Shown piece by piece: positions 7,871 to 16,945 of a stretch of DNA of 64,000 nt. The notes beneath the pieces were generated by a model. The model did not search any database. It had not been told where the DNA came from and saw only the letters and a list, made by a program, of their open reading frames with translations. Made by a program: the position numbers and the translations under genes. The stretch is from Lentzea guizhouensis (lineage in GTDB: Bacteria; Actinomycetota; Actinomycetes; Mycobacteriales; Pseudonocardiaceae). The stretch covers positions 5,084,001 to 5,148,000 of the forward strand of contig NZ_CP016793.1 of the NCBI RefSeq assembly GCF_001701025.1, in the 5' to 3' direction. Numbering within the stretch: the stretch's first letter is position 1; every line of letters begins with the position of its first letter.

Positions 7871-9795
7871 TGCCGCTGCCTCTGCCGAACCTGGACGACC
7901 GGCGTTTCCAGCAGCTGGTCGACGAGGCCAAGCGCCGCGTCCAGCTGCACTGTCCGGAGTGGACCGACCACAACGTCTCCGACCCCGGCGTCACGCTGAT
8001 CGAGGCCTTCGCGCACATGGTCGACGAGCTGGTGTACCGGCTCAACCGCGTGCCGCAGCTGCACTACCTCAAGTTCCTCGACCTCATCGGCGTCGAGCTG
8101 TTCGCCCCGACCGCGGCCCGCGTGGACGTCACCTACTGGCTCTCCGCCCCGCAGGCCGCCCCCGTGGTCGTGCCGAGCGGCAACCAGGTCGCCACCCAGC
8201 GCCGCGGCCACGACGAACCGGTCGTCTTCACCGTCGACCGCGAGCTCACCATCGTGCCGTGCGAGCTCGCCCACCTCGCCACCGAACCGGCGGGCGGCCA
8301 GCCGGCGTTGCGCACCGACGACCTCAAGGCCGCCAAGGAACCACCTGTGTTCGCCGAGCAGCCACAACCGGGCGACGCCGTGCTGTTCGGCCTGTCCGCC
8401 GCGGTTCCCGGCTGCGCGGTGCTGCTGCGGTTCGACTGCACGCCGATGGGCTCCGGCATCAACCCGGACGACCCGCCGTGGGCGTGGGAGGCCTGGACCG
8501 GCGACGGCTGGGCCGCCTGCGAGGTCGACCGCTTCGACAACAAGGGCTTCAACGCCGCCGGTGACGTCGTCGTGCACGTCCCGCCCGGCCACACCACCTC
8601 GGTGCTGGCCAGGCAGCGCGCGGGCTGGCTGCGGTGCCGCGCCGAGCGCCTCTGGCCGGACCAGCCGTTCTACCAGCGCTCACCGCGGATCAGCGACGTC
8701 ACCGCGGCCACGATCGGCGGCACCACCGAGGCCGTGCACGCCGACGTCGTGCACAACGAGACCGTCGGCGTTTCGGAAGGGGTTGCGGGCCAACGGTTCC
8801 CGCTCGCCAGAACGCCCGTCGTCGCGGGCGCCCCGATCACCGTGGAGGTCGCGACCACCGACGGCTGGGAGGAGTGGACCGAGGTCCCCGCGTTCGCCGA
8901 GTCCGGCCCGCGGGACCGGCACTTCCTGGTCGACAACGTGGAGGGCACGCTGATCTTCGGTCCCGCCGTGCGCGAGCAGGACGGCACGCTCCGGCACTAC
9001 GGCGCGGTCCCGTCGAAGTCCGCTGCCATCCGCGTTCCCGAGTACCGCACCGGCGGTGGCCTGCGCGGCAACGTGGCCCGCAACCTCGTGACCGTGCAAC
9101 GCGACCCGGTGCCGTTCGTCAGCACCATCACCAACCGCAAGCCCGGCCGCGGCGGCGTGGCCGGCGAGTCGGTCGAGGACGCGGCCCTGAGAGGCCCGCT
9201 GTCGCTGCGGACCAGGGACCGGGCCGTCACGGCCGAGGACTACGAGATCCTCGCGCGAGAGGCCGCTCCGGAGGTCGCCAGGGTGCGGTGCGCGCCGGGT
9301 GACGACGGCGTGCGCGTGCTGGTCGTCCCCGCGGTCCCCGAGCACGAGGAACCGGACTTCGCCGCGTTCCAGGTCGACCAGGAGACCCTCGAACGGATCG
9401 CCCGCCACCTCGACGCGCGCCGCTGCGTCGGGGCCCGCGTGAGCGTCGAACCGCCCTTCTACCAGGGCATCACGGTCGTCGCGGACCTCAGGGCACGTGC
9501 CGGGACGCCCACCGAGGCCGTCCGCGCCCGAGCGGTGGACGCACTGGCCGCCCACCTCGACCCGATCACCGGCGGCGCCGGCGGCACCGGCTGGCCGTTC
9601 GGCCGCCCGGTGCACTCCGGCGAGGTCTACGCGGTCCTGCAACGCGTCCAGGGCGTCGAGCTGGTCGAGGACGTCCGGCTGTTCGCGGCCAACCTGCTCA
9701 GCGGCGAACGCGGCCAGGCCGTGCAGCGCGTCGACCTGCCGCCGAACGGGCTCGCGTTCTCCTACGGCCACCAGGTCCGGGTGGTGAGGAGCTGA
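7870..9795 (+). CDS. Baseplate assembly protein (gp6/baseplate J-like)
   Basis: A 641-residue wedge protein of the putative baseplate assembly family (T4 gp6, baseplate J, Afp11). Diagnostic parts are the N-terminus LPNLDDRRFQQLVDEAKRRV, CPEWTDHNVSDPGVTLIEAF, LVYRLNRVPQLHYLKFLDL, and the later EYRTGGGLRGNVARNLV, RTRDRAVTAEDYEILAREAA and SVEPPFYQGITVVADLRA. The start is ATG 7870 inside TGATG; the adjacent GTG 7867 is equally possible. Two gp6-like proteins are found in some CIS loci; only this one is present here, followed by the gpI-like protein. Confidence 0.93.
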   Translation: MPLPLPNLDDRRFQQLVDEAKRRVQLHCPEWTDHNVSDPGVTLIEAFAHMVDELVYRLNRVPQLHYLKFLDLIGVELFAPTAARVDVTYWLSAPQAAPVVVPSGNQVATQRRGHDEPVVFTVDRELTIVPCELAHLATEPAGGQPALRTDDLKAAKEPPVFAEQPQPGDAVLFGLSAAVPGCAVLLRFDCTPMGSGINPDDPPWAWEAWTGDGWAACEVDRFDNKGFNAAGDVVVHVPPGHTTSVLARQRAGWLRCRAERLWPDQPFYQRSPRISDVTAATIGGTTEAVHADVVHNETVGVSEGVAGQRFPLARTPVVAGAPITVEVATTDGWEEWTEVPAFAESGPRDRHFLVDNVEGTLIFGPAVREQDGTLRHYGAVPSKSAAIRVPEYRTGGGLRGNVARNLVTVQRDPVPFVSTITNRKPGRGGVAGESVEDAALRGPLSLRTRDRAVTAEDYEILAREAAPEVARVRCAPGDDGVRVLVVPAVPEHEEPDFAAFQVDQETLERIARHLDARRCVGARVSVEPPFYQGITVVADLRARAGTPTEAVRARAVDALAAHLDPITGGAGGTGWPFGRPVHSGEVYAVLQRVQGVELVEDVRLFAANLLSGERGQAVQRVDLPPNGLAFSYGHQVRVVRS

Positions 9796-9797
9796 CC

Positions 9798-10316
9798 ATG
9801 CCGATCTCACCGCACCCGCTCGGCGAACGCCTGCCGGCCGTCTACACCGACGACGACTTCACCCAGCGCTTCACCGCGGCCCTCGACGAGGTGCTCGCGC
9901 CGGTGTTCACCGTGCTCGACTGCTTCGCCGCCTACCTCGACCCGCGCCTCGCCCCCGCCGGCTTCGCCGACTGGCTCGCCGGCTGGGTCGCGCTCGACCT
10001 CGACGAGAGCTGGACCGCGTCACAACGGCGTGAGCTCGTCGCCCGCGCTGTGCACCTGCACCGCTTCCGCGGCACCAGGAGAGGTCTGGCCGAACACGTC
10101 TGGCTGCTCACCGGCGGCCGCGTCGAGATCGCCGACAGCGGCGGCACCGCCGTCTCCCCGCGCCCCGACGGCGCCCTGCCGGGCAGCTCGCCCGCCCACG
10201 TCCTGATCAGGATCCGGCTCGCCGACCCGCACGCGGTCGACCGGGCGAGGATCACCGCGGCGGTGCGCCGGATGGTGCCCGCCCACGTCGCCACGACCAT
10301 CGAGGTGGTCACATGA
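9798..10316 (+). CDS. Phage tail/baseplate protein I-like (Afp12/gpI-type)
   Basis: A 172-residue protein with the tail protein I pattern: HPLGERLPAVYTDDDFTQRF, LDCFAAYLDPRLAPAGFADW then LAGWVALDLDESW, and RAVHLHRFRGTRRGLAEHVW. These motifs mark the small baseplate partner of the gp6/J protein, which together form wedge dimers. It starts at ATG 9798, two bases after the gp6 stop, and its stop overlaps the next ATG (10313-10316). It is the last canonical structural gene of this cluster inside the window; the genes after it are envelope proteins. Confidence 0.9.
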   Translation: MPISPHPLGERLPAVYTDDDFTQRFTAALDEVLAPVFTVLDCFAAYLDPRLAPAGFADWLAGWVALDLDESWTASQRRELVARAVHLHRFRGTRRGLAEHVWLLTGGRVEIADSGGTAVSPRPDGALPGSSPAHVLIRIRLADPHAVDRARITAAVRRMVPAHVATTIEVVT

Positions 10317-11254
10317 TCGTCTGCCAGAGCTGCGGGGAGCACAACGCGCCGAACGCCGAGTTCTGCGGCCACTGCGATGATTTCCTGAAGTGGACCGGCA
10401 CGCCCGCCCAGACCGGCGCGGTCCGCCCGGACACGCGGCAGCAGGTGCTGCACCACCGTCCACAGCAGACCGAACGCAGACAGGCCCAGCCCGGTGACCT
10501 GATCTGCGGCCAGTGCGGGTCCGGCAACGTGCCCGCCCGCCGGTTCTGCGGCGTGTGCGGCCACTCGCTGGTCGACGCGGCCGTGCGGGAACGGCCGTGG
10601 TGGAAGCGCTGGCTGCCGGCGAAGGGCCCGAAGGTCAGACAGGGCGGCAGCCGCCCGCGCCGCACCAGCGGGGCCGCGCGGGTCCGCCACGGGATCGGTC
10701 TCGCGATCCGCTGGGTGCTCGCGCTCGCCGTGCTGCTCTTCGCCGCGCTGTACGGGTTCTCCCACCCGTTCCGCAGCAGCGTGAACACCCAGGTCGTCGC
10801 CGCCAAGGACGTCGTGGCCGGCGTGTTCGTCGACAACCCGGTGCCGGTGCGGCAGAGCGCCATCTCGGCCACCAGGGAGCTCCCCGACCACCCGGCCCGC
10901 CTCGCCATGGACAACGACAAGGGCACGTTCTGGGCCGCGCAGACCGACCCGGGGACCACCGCGCTGACCATCCAGTTCGACCACGTCACCGACCTGCGCC
11001 GGATGATCGTCCACATCGGCGACCCGAAGAAGTACCTGGGCTCGCAACGGCCGCAGCGGCTCACGCTGGTGTTCGACACCGGCAAGACCCACGACGTCAC
11101 GCTCACCGACGTGCCGGACCCCCAGGAGCACGCGATCAGGAACGGCGACGGCGTCCGGCAGGTGCAGGTGCTCGTCGCGGGCGTCTTCCCGTCCACCGAG
11201 AGCACGGACACGGCGATCGCCGAGATCGAGCTGTTCGAGAAGCAGGTGAAGTGA
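10313..11254 (+). CDS. Zinc-ribbon, single-pass membrane protein with C-terminal discoidin-like domain (CIS cluster)
   Basis: A 313-residue protein. The N-terminus has two zinc ribbons: CQSCGEHNAPNAEFCGHC and CGQCGSGNVPARRFCGVC. A basic stretch (RQGGSRPRRTS) precedes one membrane segment at about residues 132-152 (LAIRWVLALAVLLFAALYGF). The remaining ~160 residues look like a beta-sandwich of the NAD-glycohydrolase/discoidin (F5/8 type C-like) kind: LAMDNDKGTFWAAQTD, ALTIQFDHVTDLRRMIVHIG, ISATRELPDHPARL. The positive-inside rule places the zinc ribbons in the cytoplasm and the sandwich outside. It overlaps the gpI-like gene by 4 bp, so it belongs to the CIS operon. A role in tethering or envelope sensing is inferred from topology only. 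Confidence 0.8.
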   Translation: MIVCQSCGEHNAPNAEFCGHCDDFLKWTGTPAQTGAVRPDTRQQVLHHRPQQTERRQAQPGDLICGQCGSGNVPARRFCGVCGHSLVDAAVRERPWWKRWLPAKGPKVRQGGSRPRRTSGAARVRHGIGLAIRWVLALAVLLFAALYGFSHPFRSSVNTQVVAAKDVVAGVFVDNPVPVRQSAISATRELPDHPARLAMDNDKGTFWAAQTDPGTTALTIQFDHVTDLRRMIVHIGDPKKYLGSQRPQRLTLVFDTGKTHDVTLTDVPDPQEHAIRNGDGVRQVQVLVAGVFPSTESTDTAIAEIELFEKQVK

Positions 11255-14232
11255 TGCGCGCACTCGCGCTGGCCGTCGTCGCGCTGCTGGTGCTCCCGGT
11301 CCCCGTGGTGCACGCCCAGCAGGCTGAACCCGAGCCGTTCACCATCGGCTTCACCCGCAACGTCGACGGTGACAACCGCGAGGTCATGGCCGTCGACAGC
11401 AACGCGCAGAACTTGGCGAACCTGACGAACAACGAGCGCTACCAGCAGGAACCGGCGTTCTCGTTCGACGGCACCAAGCTCGCCTACGTGGACGACGAAC
11501 GCGTGGTGGTCGCCAACGCCGACGGCACGAACCCGCGCAGGCTCACCACTGACGACCGGCGGCAGGAGCACCCCGCGTGGTCCCCGGACGGCACGATGAT
11601 CGCTCTGGTCACCTGGTACCCCCAGGGCGATGGCCGCGTGCCCGTGGTGGAGGTCTACCGGGTCGCCGACGGCGCGCGGGTCGGTCAGATCGAGGTGCCT
11701 GACCACCTGGAGGGAAGCGACACCCAGCCGGACTGGTCGCCGGACGGCACGACCATCGCCCTGGTCCGCCGCGCCCGCCACGCCGTTCCGCCGCAGCTCG
11801 GCAGTCCGCGGACCGACCGGCCGGCCCGCCTGGGGAGCAGCTTCGACCTCGCCCAGGTCGTCAAGACCCCGCGCATCCCGCCGAAGCCGGACATCGTGCT
11901 GCTGATCGACGTCAGCCGCTCGATGGACGACGAGCTCGCCGGGGTGCAGCGCACGCTCGCCGAGATCGTGGAGGAGGTCGGCACCGCCCAGCCGGAGACG
12001 CAGTTCGGCCTTGCCTCGTTCGCCGGTCACGACAACGGCGACCGGATGTTCTACCGGCACAGCGAGCTCACGAAGAACCTCGGCAACGCCGTCAACGACA
12101 TCACGCTCGTGCCGAACCAGAACTCCGAGGAGGTGTGGGCGCACGCGTTGATCCGGGTCGCCACCGGCGAGTTCGACTTCCGGCCCGACTCGAGCCGCGT
12201 GGTCGTGCTGATCGGCGACGAGCCGACGGTGGAGCACGAGCCCGAGCAGGACGACACCGTCGACGCCGCCATCAAGGCGTTGCAGGAGCAGAACATCAAG
12301 ACCGTCGCCGTCGACAGCGGCGGGATCAACGCCACCGGCCAGGTCACCAGGGTCATCCGCGACCCGAAGGGCGCGCTGAAGACGTTCGACGAGAACGGGT
12401 CCGCGGAGATCAGCGAGGCGATCCTGGACGGCATCGGCGACCTGGAGGTCAAGATCACGCCGGTCCCGTCGTGCGACGAAGGCCTGAGCGTGGAGCTCGA
12501 CCCGGCCGGGCCGGTGACCGCGCCCAGCGGCCAGGACGTGCGGTTCGCCGAGAGGTTCACCGTCGCCGGCACCGCGGTGCCCGGCAGCACTCTGCGGTGC
12601 ACCATCGAGTTCCGGCTCAACAACGAGCAGGAGGCACCGCCCGCGTACACGCAGGTCGTCACCGTGCGCGTGGCCGGTTCCGCGCAACCGGTGGTGCTGG
12701 TCGAGGACGTGACCGCGCAGGCGCGGGACGACGGCGGCGCGCTGGTCCGGTACGAGGTCTCGGCCGTCGACAGGGAGGGGCGTCCGCTGGTCCCGGCCTG
12801 CGTTCCGCCGTCGGGGACCTTCTTCCCGGCCGGCGTGACGACCGTGCGCTGCACCGCGACCGACGCGCGGGGCAACACCGGCACCGACACGGCGATCGTC
12901 ACCGTGGTGTCGGCCGAGGAGCTCGGTTCGCGGATCTGGCTCGTCACCCCGGACGGCAGCACGCAGGTCGACCTGTCCGCGCGCTTCGCCGAACCCTGCT
13001 CCGGCAGCAACGACGAGGACCCGGCGTGGTCGCCGGACGGCACCCGGCTCGCGTTCACCCACGACGACGAGCGGATCTGCACGGTCGCGGCGGACGGATC
13101 CGGTGCCGTCACGGTGGTCCAGGACGGCGAGGTCGTCGAATGGCCGCGCAACCCGGCGTGGCTGCCCGACGGCACCAGGCTGCTCTTCGACGCCGCGGAC
13201 TCGGAGGCGGAACCGGACCTGTGGCGGGTGGCCGCGCAGGGCGGCACGCCGGAGCTGTTCCTGGCCGGCGGGAGCGAGCCGGCGGTGCGGCGACTGCCGA
13301 AGATCACCGTGACGGCGACCGCGGCACCGGCGCAGATCGCGTTCGGCGGCACGACGACCCTGGAGTTCACCGTCACGAACACCGGCTACGCGCCAGCACC
13401 GGTCACGCTCACCGTCACGCTCCCGGCCGGCCTGCAGGGACAACCGATCGGCGGCCCGGTGGGGTCCGTCGCGGCGGGGGAGACCAGGACCGTGCGCGGT
13501 GAGGCCAGGGGCGTTGTGGCCGGCGACCACGCCGTGACCGCCACAACGGGTTCCTCCACGGCCACGGTGACCGTGAAGGTCGCCGAGGAGGTCAAGCCAC
13601 CGGACACCCCGGGATCGCTGTCCCTGGCGGTCGGTGCGAGCCCGCAACCGGGGTTCGTCGGAGGGGACGCGGTCGAGGTGACGTTCAGGTTGCGCAACGG
13701 ATCCGGCACGCCGATGACCGACGTGCGGCTGATCGCGTCGGCGTTCGGCTGCCAGCCGGACTGCGTCGTCGGCACCGTCGCACCCGGCGCGGAGGCCGAG
13801 GTGAAGCTCGCGGTTCCCACCACGGCGGCCGTCGACGTCGACCTCGCCGGGGTGCTGACCGCGACCGGCCCGGACACCGATGCCGCCGACAACGTGGCGT
13901 CGACCAGGGTCGTGGTCAAGCAGCCCGCGCTCACGATGGACCAGCAGGCCGGGCCGCTCGGCGGTGTGGTCTCGGTGCAGGGCAAGGACTTCCCTCCGGG
14001 CGCCCGGGTCAGGCTGGCTTGGAGCGTCGGGATCTCCGAGACACCGGGCGAGCTGACGACCGCGGACGGCACGTTCAGCGCGCAGATGCTGGTGTTCCAC
14101 AACGACACCGAAGGAACCCGGCAGGCGCTGGCGACCTCGGTGGGCGGCACGCGGTTCGGTGAGGTGAAGGCAGCGGACTTCCTCGCCTGGCCGAGCACCG
14201 TGCAGCCCGCCGGTTTCGTCGAGCGCGGGTGA
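11254..14232 (+). CDS. Large secreted protein with beta-propeller, von Willebrand A and Ig-like domains (CIS cluster)
   Basis: A 992-residue protein with a clear signal peptide (MRALALAVVALLVLPVPVVH then AQQAEP). PD40/TolB-type blades occur at ~66-170 (AFSFDGTKLAYV, AWSPDGTMIALV, DWSPDGTTIALV) and again at ~588-670 (AWSPDGTRLAFTH, AWLPDGTRLLFDA). Between them lies a VWA domain (~212-400) with a complete metal-ion adhesion motif DVSRS at 219-223 and a later VVVLIGDEPT strand. A HYR-like domain (~480-552), CARDB/Ig-like repeats (~683-880) and a final Ig/IPT-like domain follow. It starts at ATG 11254 within the stop of the previous gene. The architecture suggests a surface or matrix adhesion/recognition protein made together with the injection system; its function is not established. 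Confidence 0.8.
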   Translation: MRALALAVVALLVLPVPVVHAQQAEPEPFTIGFTRNVDGDNREVMAVDSNAQNLANLTNNERYQQEPAFSFDGTKLAYVDDERVVVANADGTNPRRLTTDDRRQEHPAWSPDGTMIALVTWYPQGDGRVPVVEVYRVADGARVGQIEVPDHLEGSDTQPDWSPDGTTIALVRRARHAVPPQLGSPRTDRPARLGSSFDLAQVVKTPRIPPKPDIVLLIDVSRSMDDELAGVQRTLAEIVEEVGTAQPETQFGLASFAGHDNGDRMFYRHSELTKNLGNAVNDITLVPNQNSEEVWAHALIRVATGEFDFRPDSSRVVVLIGDEPTVEHEPEQDDTVDAAIKALQEQNIKTVAVDSGGINATGQVTRVIRDPKGALKTFDENGSAEISEAILDGIGDLEVKITPVPSCDEGLSVELDPAGPVTAPSGQDVRFAERFTVAGTAVPGSTLRCTIEFRLNNEQEAPPAYTQVVTVRVAGSAQPVVLVEDVTAQARDDGGALVRYEVSAVDREGRPLVPACVPPSGTFFPAGVTTVRCTATDARGNTGTDTAIVTVVSAEELGSRIWLVTPDGSTQVDLSARFAEPCSGSNDEDPAWSPDGTRLAFTHDDERICTVAADGSGAVTVVQDGEVVEWPRNPAWLPDGTRLLFDAADSEAEPDLWRVAAQGGTPELFLAGGSEPAVRRLPKITVTATAAPAQIAFGGTTTLEFTVTNTGYAPAPVTLTVTLPAGLQGQPIGGPVGSVAAGETRTVRGEARGVVAGDHAVTATTGSSTATVTVKVAEEVKPPDTPGSLSLAVGASPQPGFVGGDAVEVTFRLRNGSGTPMTDVRLIASAFGCQPDCVVGTVAPGAEAEVKLAVPTTAAVDVDLAGVLTATGPDTDAADNVASTRVVVKQPALTMDQQAGPLGGVVSVQGKDFPPGARVRLAWSVGISETPGELTTADGTFSAQMLVFHNDTEGTRQALATSVGGTRFGEVKAADFLAWPSTVQPAGFVERG

Positions 14233-14317
14233 CTTCCCCAACGGGCAGAGATGAGCGCACCCGGCCACGCCTGAACCGCCGCTGTGCGCCGGCAACCGGA
14301 CGAGGAGACTTCCTGAC

Positions 14318-15610
14318 ATGGGAGCAACAGCGACACTGTCCACTTCGGACCTGTCGGTCGCGCCGGGCGGGGACGCCACCTGCCAGGTGGTGGTCCGCAA
14401 CGCGGGTGAGCTGGTGGACCAGTTCACGATCGACGTCGTCGGCGAGGCGGCGTCGTGGAGCCACGCCGAACCGGCCGTGGTGAACCTCAACCCCGGCGAG
14501 TCGGCACCGGTGCTCATCCGGTTCGCCCCGCCCAGGGACGCGGGCGTGGCGGCGGGCCAGGTCCCGTTCGGCGTCCGGGTGGTCTCCCGCGAGGACCCGC
14601 ACGGCTCGGTCGTCGAGGAGGGCGCCGTCACCGTCGGCGCGTTCACCGACGTGGCCTCCGAACTGGTGCCCGCCAAGGCCGAGGGCAGCCGCGGAGCGAA
14701 GTTCCAGGTGGCCGTCGACAACGTCGGCAACTCGCCCGCGCTGTTGCGGCTGCGCGCCGTCGACCCCGAGGACGAGCTGGACTTCCGGCTGGACCGCACC
14801 GAGGTCGTGCTGCCGCCGGGCACGACCACGTTCGTCCGGCTGCGGGCCAAGCCCCGCAAGCGGTTCCTGCGCGGTGAGCCGCAACGCCACCCGTTCCAGG
14901 TCGAGGTCCTGCCCGAGCACGGTGAGCCGCTCGTCGCGCAGGGCACGATGGTGCAACGCCAACTGCTGCCGCGCTGGCTGCTCCCGGCGCTGATCACGTT
15001 GCTGCTGCTGGCCGCGGCCTTGGCGGCGCTGTGGTTCACCGTCGTCGAGAAGGCGGTGAAGTCGGCGGCGCGGGAGGCCGCGCAGCAGGAGAACGCGGCG
15101 ATCAAGGAGAAGGCCGAGGAGGCCGCGAGCACCGCCGGTGCCGCCAAGGACGAGTCGAAGCAGGCCGCCGCGAACGCCGGGCAGGCACTGGAGGCGCTGG
15201 GCATCGAGCCGGGCGACACCTCGGCCACCCCGACCCTGCCGAAGCCGGCCGAGCAGGGCGAGTCGATCACGTTCCGGCTCGACGCCAACGCGCCGATCGT
15301 GGCGAACAGGACCTCGTTCACCGAGTACACCTTCACGCCGCCGGCGGACAAGACGCTGGAGATCACCGACGTCTTCTTCGAGAACCCCAACGGCGACTCG
15401 GGCACCGCCCAGATCGTCCGGGACGCGTCCGGGACCAGGTTCACCTTCCGGGTGATCGGGCTCGGGAACTACCGGGACCGCGACGAGCACCTGCAGGAAC
15501 CGTTGCGCATTAAGCCGGGTGAGAAGGTCGTGTTCCGGGTGAACTGCCAGAACCAGGCGCCGAAGGGCCCGTGCACGCCCTCGGTGGTGTTCAACGGGCG
15601 TGCCGAGTGA
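14318..15610 (+). CDS. Bitopic membrane protein with cytoplasmic Ig-like repeats (CIS-associated 'hydrolytic protein' type)
   Basis: A 430-residue protein without signal peptide. Residues 1-~215 are two Ig-like repeats of the COG1470 kind (VAPGGDATCQVVVRNAGELV, NLNPGESAPVLIRFAPPRDA, FQVAVDNVGNSPALLRLRAV). A membrane segment at about 219-240 (LLPALITLLLLAAALAALWF) is followed by an Ala/Glu/Lys-rich helix (~245-290) and a C-terminal beta domain (~300-430). The RKR and RQLLPRW residues before the segment favour N-inside. It is separated from the previous gene by 85 bp, with CGAGGAG upstream of ATG. Proteins of this type accompany actinobacterial CIS loci; in Streptomyces a bitopic membrane protein (CisA) links CIS to cell death, and this could be a functional counterpart, but that is inference. 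Confidence 0.78.
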   Translation: MGATATLSTSDLSVAPGGDATCQVVVRNAGELVDQFTIDVVGEAASWSHAEPAVVNLNPGESAPVLIRFAPPRDAGVAAGQVPFGVRVVSREDPHGSVVEEGAVTVGAFTDVASELVPAKAEGSRGAKFQVAVDNVGNSPALLRLRAVDPEDELDFRLDRTEVVLPPGTTTFVRLRAKPRKRFLRGEPQRHPFQVEVLPEHGEPLVAQGTMVQRQLLPRWLLPALITLLLLAAALAALWFTVVEKAVKSAAREAAQQENAAIKEKAEEAASTAGAAKDESKQAAANAGQALEALGIEPGDTSATPTLPKPAEQGESITFRLDANAPIVANRTSFTEYTFTPPADKTLEITDVFFENPNGDSGTAQIVRDASGTRFTFRVIGLGNYRDRDEHLQEPLRIKPGEKVVFRVNCQNQAPKGPCTPSVVFNGRAE

Positions 15611-15624
15611 GCCCGCTCCCAGGC

Positions 15625-16251
15625 TCAGATCAGGCCTTCCCGCAACGCGAAGGCCACGGCGTGGGCGCGGTTGCGCAGCTGGAAGCGGTTGGTGATGTCG
15701 TGCAGGATCGACTTCACCGTCCGCTGCGAGTAGCACAACCGTTCCGCGATCTCCTTGGTCTCCAGGCCGTCCGCGATCATCCGCAGCACCTCGGTCTCCC
15801 GGCTGGACATGCCGGCGAGGTTGAGGCCGTTGGGGCGCAGCACGTTGCGCTGCAGCTGCGACACCCGGCCGAGCAGCCGCCCGAGCAGGTCGGCCGGCAG
15901 CGCGCCCTCACCGGCGTGCGCGGCCTTGATCAGGCGCACCAGCGTGTCCGGGGTGGCCTCGGCCCTGCGCAGCACCGCGGACACCCCGCTCGACACCACG
16001 TCGAGCAGCTCGGCGTCGGCCACGTCACCGGCCACGAGCACGATGCCCTGACCGGGTTGGCACTGCAGCTTGCGCAGCAGCTGCCGGACGGTGTCGTCCA
16101 TCTTCTCGGCGACGACCAGCGCCACGCAGGTCTCGCCGACCTCGGGCTCGACCAGCCGGATCTCGGTGCGGCCGCGCAACGCCACGGTCACGCCCGCCCT
16201 GGTGATCGAGTCGGTGGCGTGCAGGACTACCTCGACGGGTTCCGCGTTCAT
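15625..16251 (-). CDS. LuxR-family regulator with degenerate receiver domain
   Basis: A 208-residue protein. The C-terminus is a clear LuxR/GerE helix-turn-helix: LAGMSSRETEVLRMIADGLE, TKEIAERLCYSQRTVKSIL, HDITNRFQLRNRAHAVAF. The first ~125 residues follow the receiver fold (VEVVLHATDSITRAGVTVAL, GIVLVAGDVADAELLDVVSS, GVSAVLRRAEATPDTLVRLI) but lack the acidic pair after strand 1 and the phospho-Asp after strand 3. It therefore cannot be phosphorylated in the usual way and is a pseudo-receiver. ATG 16251 has GGGGAGAG upstream. It lies convergent to the CIS genes and downstream of the two-component pair; its target could be the CIS operon, which is inference from position. Confidence 0.88.
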   Translation of the reverse strand: MNAEPVEVVLHATDSITRAGVTVALRGRTEIRLVEPEVGETCVALVVAEKMDDTVRQLLRKLQCQPGQGIVLVAGDVADAELLDVVSSGVSAVLRRAEATPDTLVRLIKAAHAGEGALPADLLGRLLGRVSQLQRNVLRPNGLNLAGMSSRETEVLRMIADGLETKEIAERLCYSQRTVKSILHDITNRFQLRNRAHAVAFALREGLI

Positions 16252-16282
16252 CAGCTCTCCCCTTCTGACGTCAGCGAACCCA

Positions 16283-16945
16283 TCATCCGGCGCCGGGCGT
16301 CCCGTCCGACATGGGCAGTGTTCCCGAACTGTCCCGGATCCGGTCCACCGCCTGCGCGCGGTCGGCGGCGTGCAGCTTGCGCAGGATGTTCGACACGTGG
16401 TTGCGCACGGTTTTCGTGCTGAGCACGAGGTCCCGCGCGATGGTGGCGTTGCCCTTGCCCGCGGCCATGAGGTTCGCGATCTCGCGTTCGCGGGAGGTGA
16501 GCTCCGGCATGGCCTCCGGGCGCGGCGCGGACGTGAAGAACTCCAGCAGCCTGGTCGCCACGGCCGGGCTGAAGATCGCCTCGCCGTCGCCGACCGCACG
16601 CACGGCGTCCACGATCTGCTGCGGGCGCGAGGACTTCACCAGGTACCCGCGGGCACCGGCGCGCATCGCCGCGAACACCGACTCGTCGTCGTCGAACATC
16701 GTCAGCACCAGCACCCGCGCGGCCGGCCTGGCCGCGACGATCCGCCTGGTCGCCTCGATGCCGCCCACCCCGGGCATGTTGAGGTCCATGACGATCACGT
16801 CGGGCTGCAGCTCCGACGCCAGCTCGACGGCCGCCGCGCCGTTGGAGGCCTCGTCCACGACCGTGATGCCGTTGTCGGTCAACGCCGCCGTGACACCGCG
16901 GCGGAACATCGGGTGGTCGTCCACGACCAACGCCCTGAGCGTCAT
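16283..16945 (-). CDS. NarL/FixJ-type response regulator
   Basis: A 220-residue two-component response regulator. The receiver has D9/D10 (LVVDDHPMFRRGV), phosphorylation site D54 (VIVMDLNMPG), the switch region VLVLTMFDDDE and the conserved Lys in GARGYLVKSS. The LuxR-type DNA-binding domain follows: MPELTSREREIANLMAAGKG, NATIARDLVLSTKTVRNHVS, NILRKLHAADRAQAVDRIRD. It starts at ATG 16945, overlapping the kinase stop by 4 bp, so the pair is co-translated. Its partner is the soluble kinase at 16942-17580. The 31-bp gap to the pseudo-receiver LuxR gene suggests one transcript of three genes. Confidence 0.95.
   Translation of the reverse strand: MTLRALVVDDHPMFRRGVTAALTDNGITVVDEASNGAAAVELASELQPDVIVMDLNMPGVGGIEATRRIVAARPAARVLVLTMFDDDESVFAAMRAGARGYLVKSSRPQQIVDAVRAVGDGEAIFSPAVATRLLEFFTSAPRPEAMPELTSREREIANLMAAGKGNATIARDLVLSTKTVRNHVSNILRKLHAADRAQAVDRIRDSSGTLPMSDGTPGAG

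Noticed and set aside
10309..15444. Open frame of 1711 codons on the minus strand
   Set aside because: It runs antisense through three clear genes with signal peptides, TM helices and known domains. Its composition is Arg/Gly/Val-rich noise, typical of GC-rich shadow frames.
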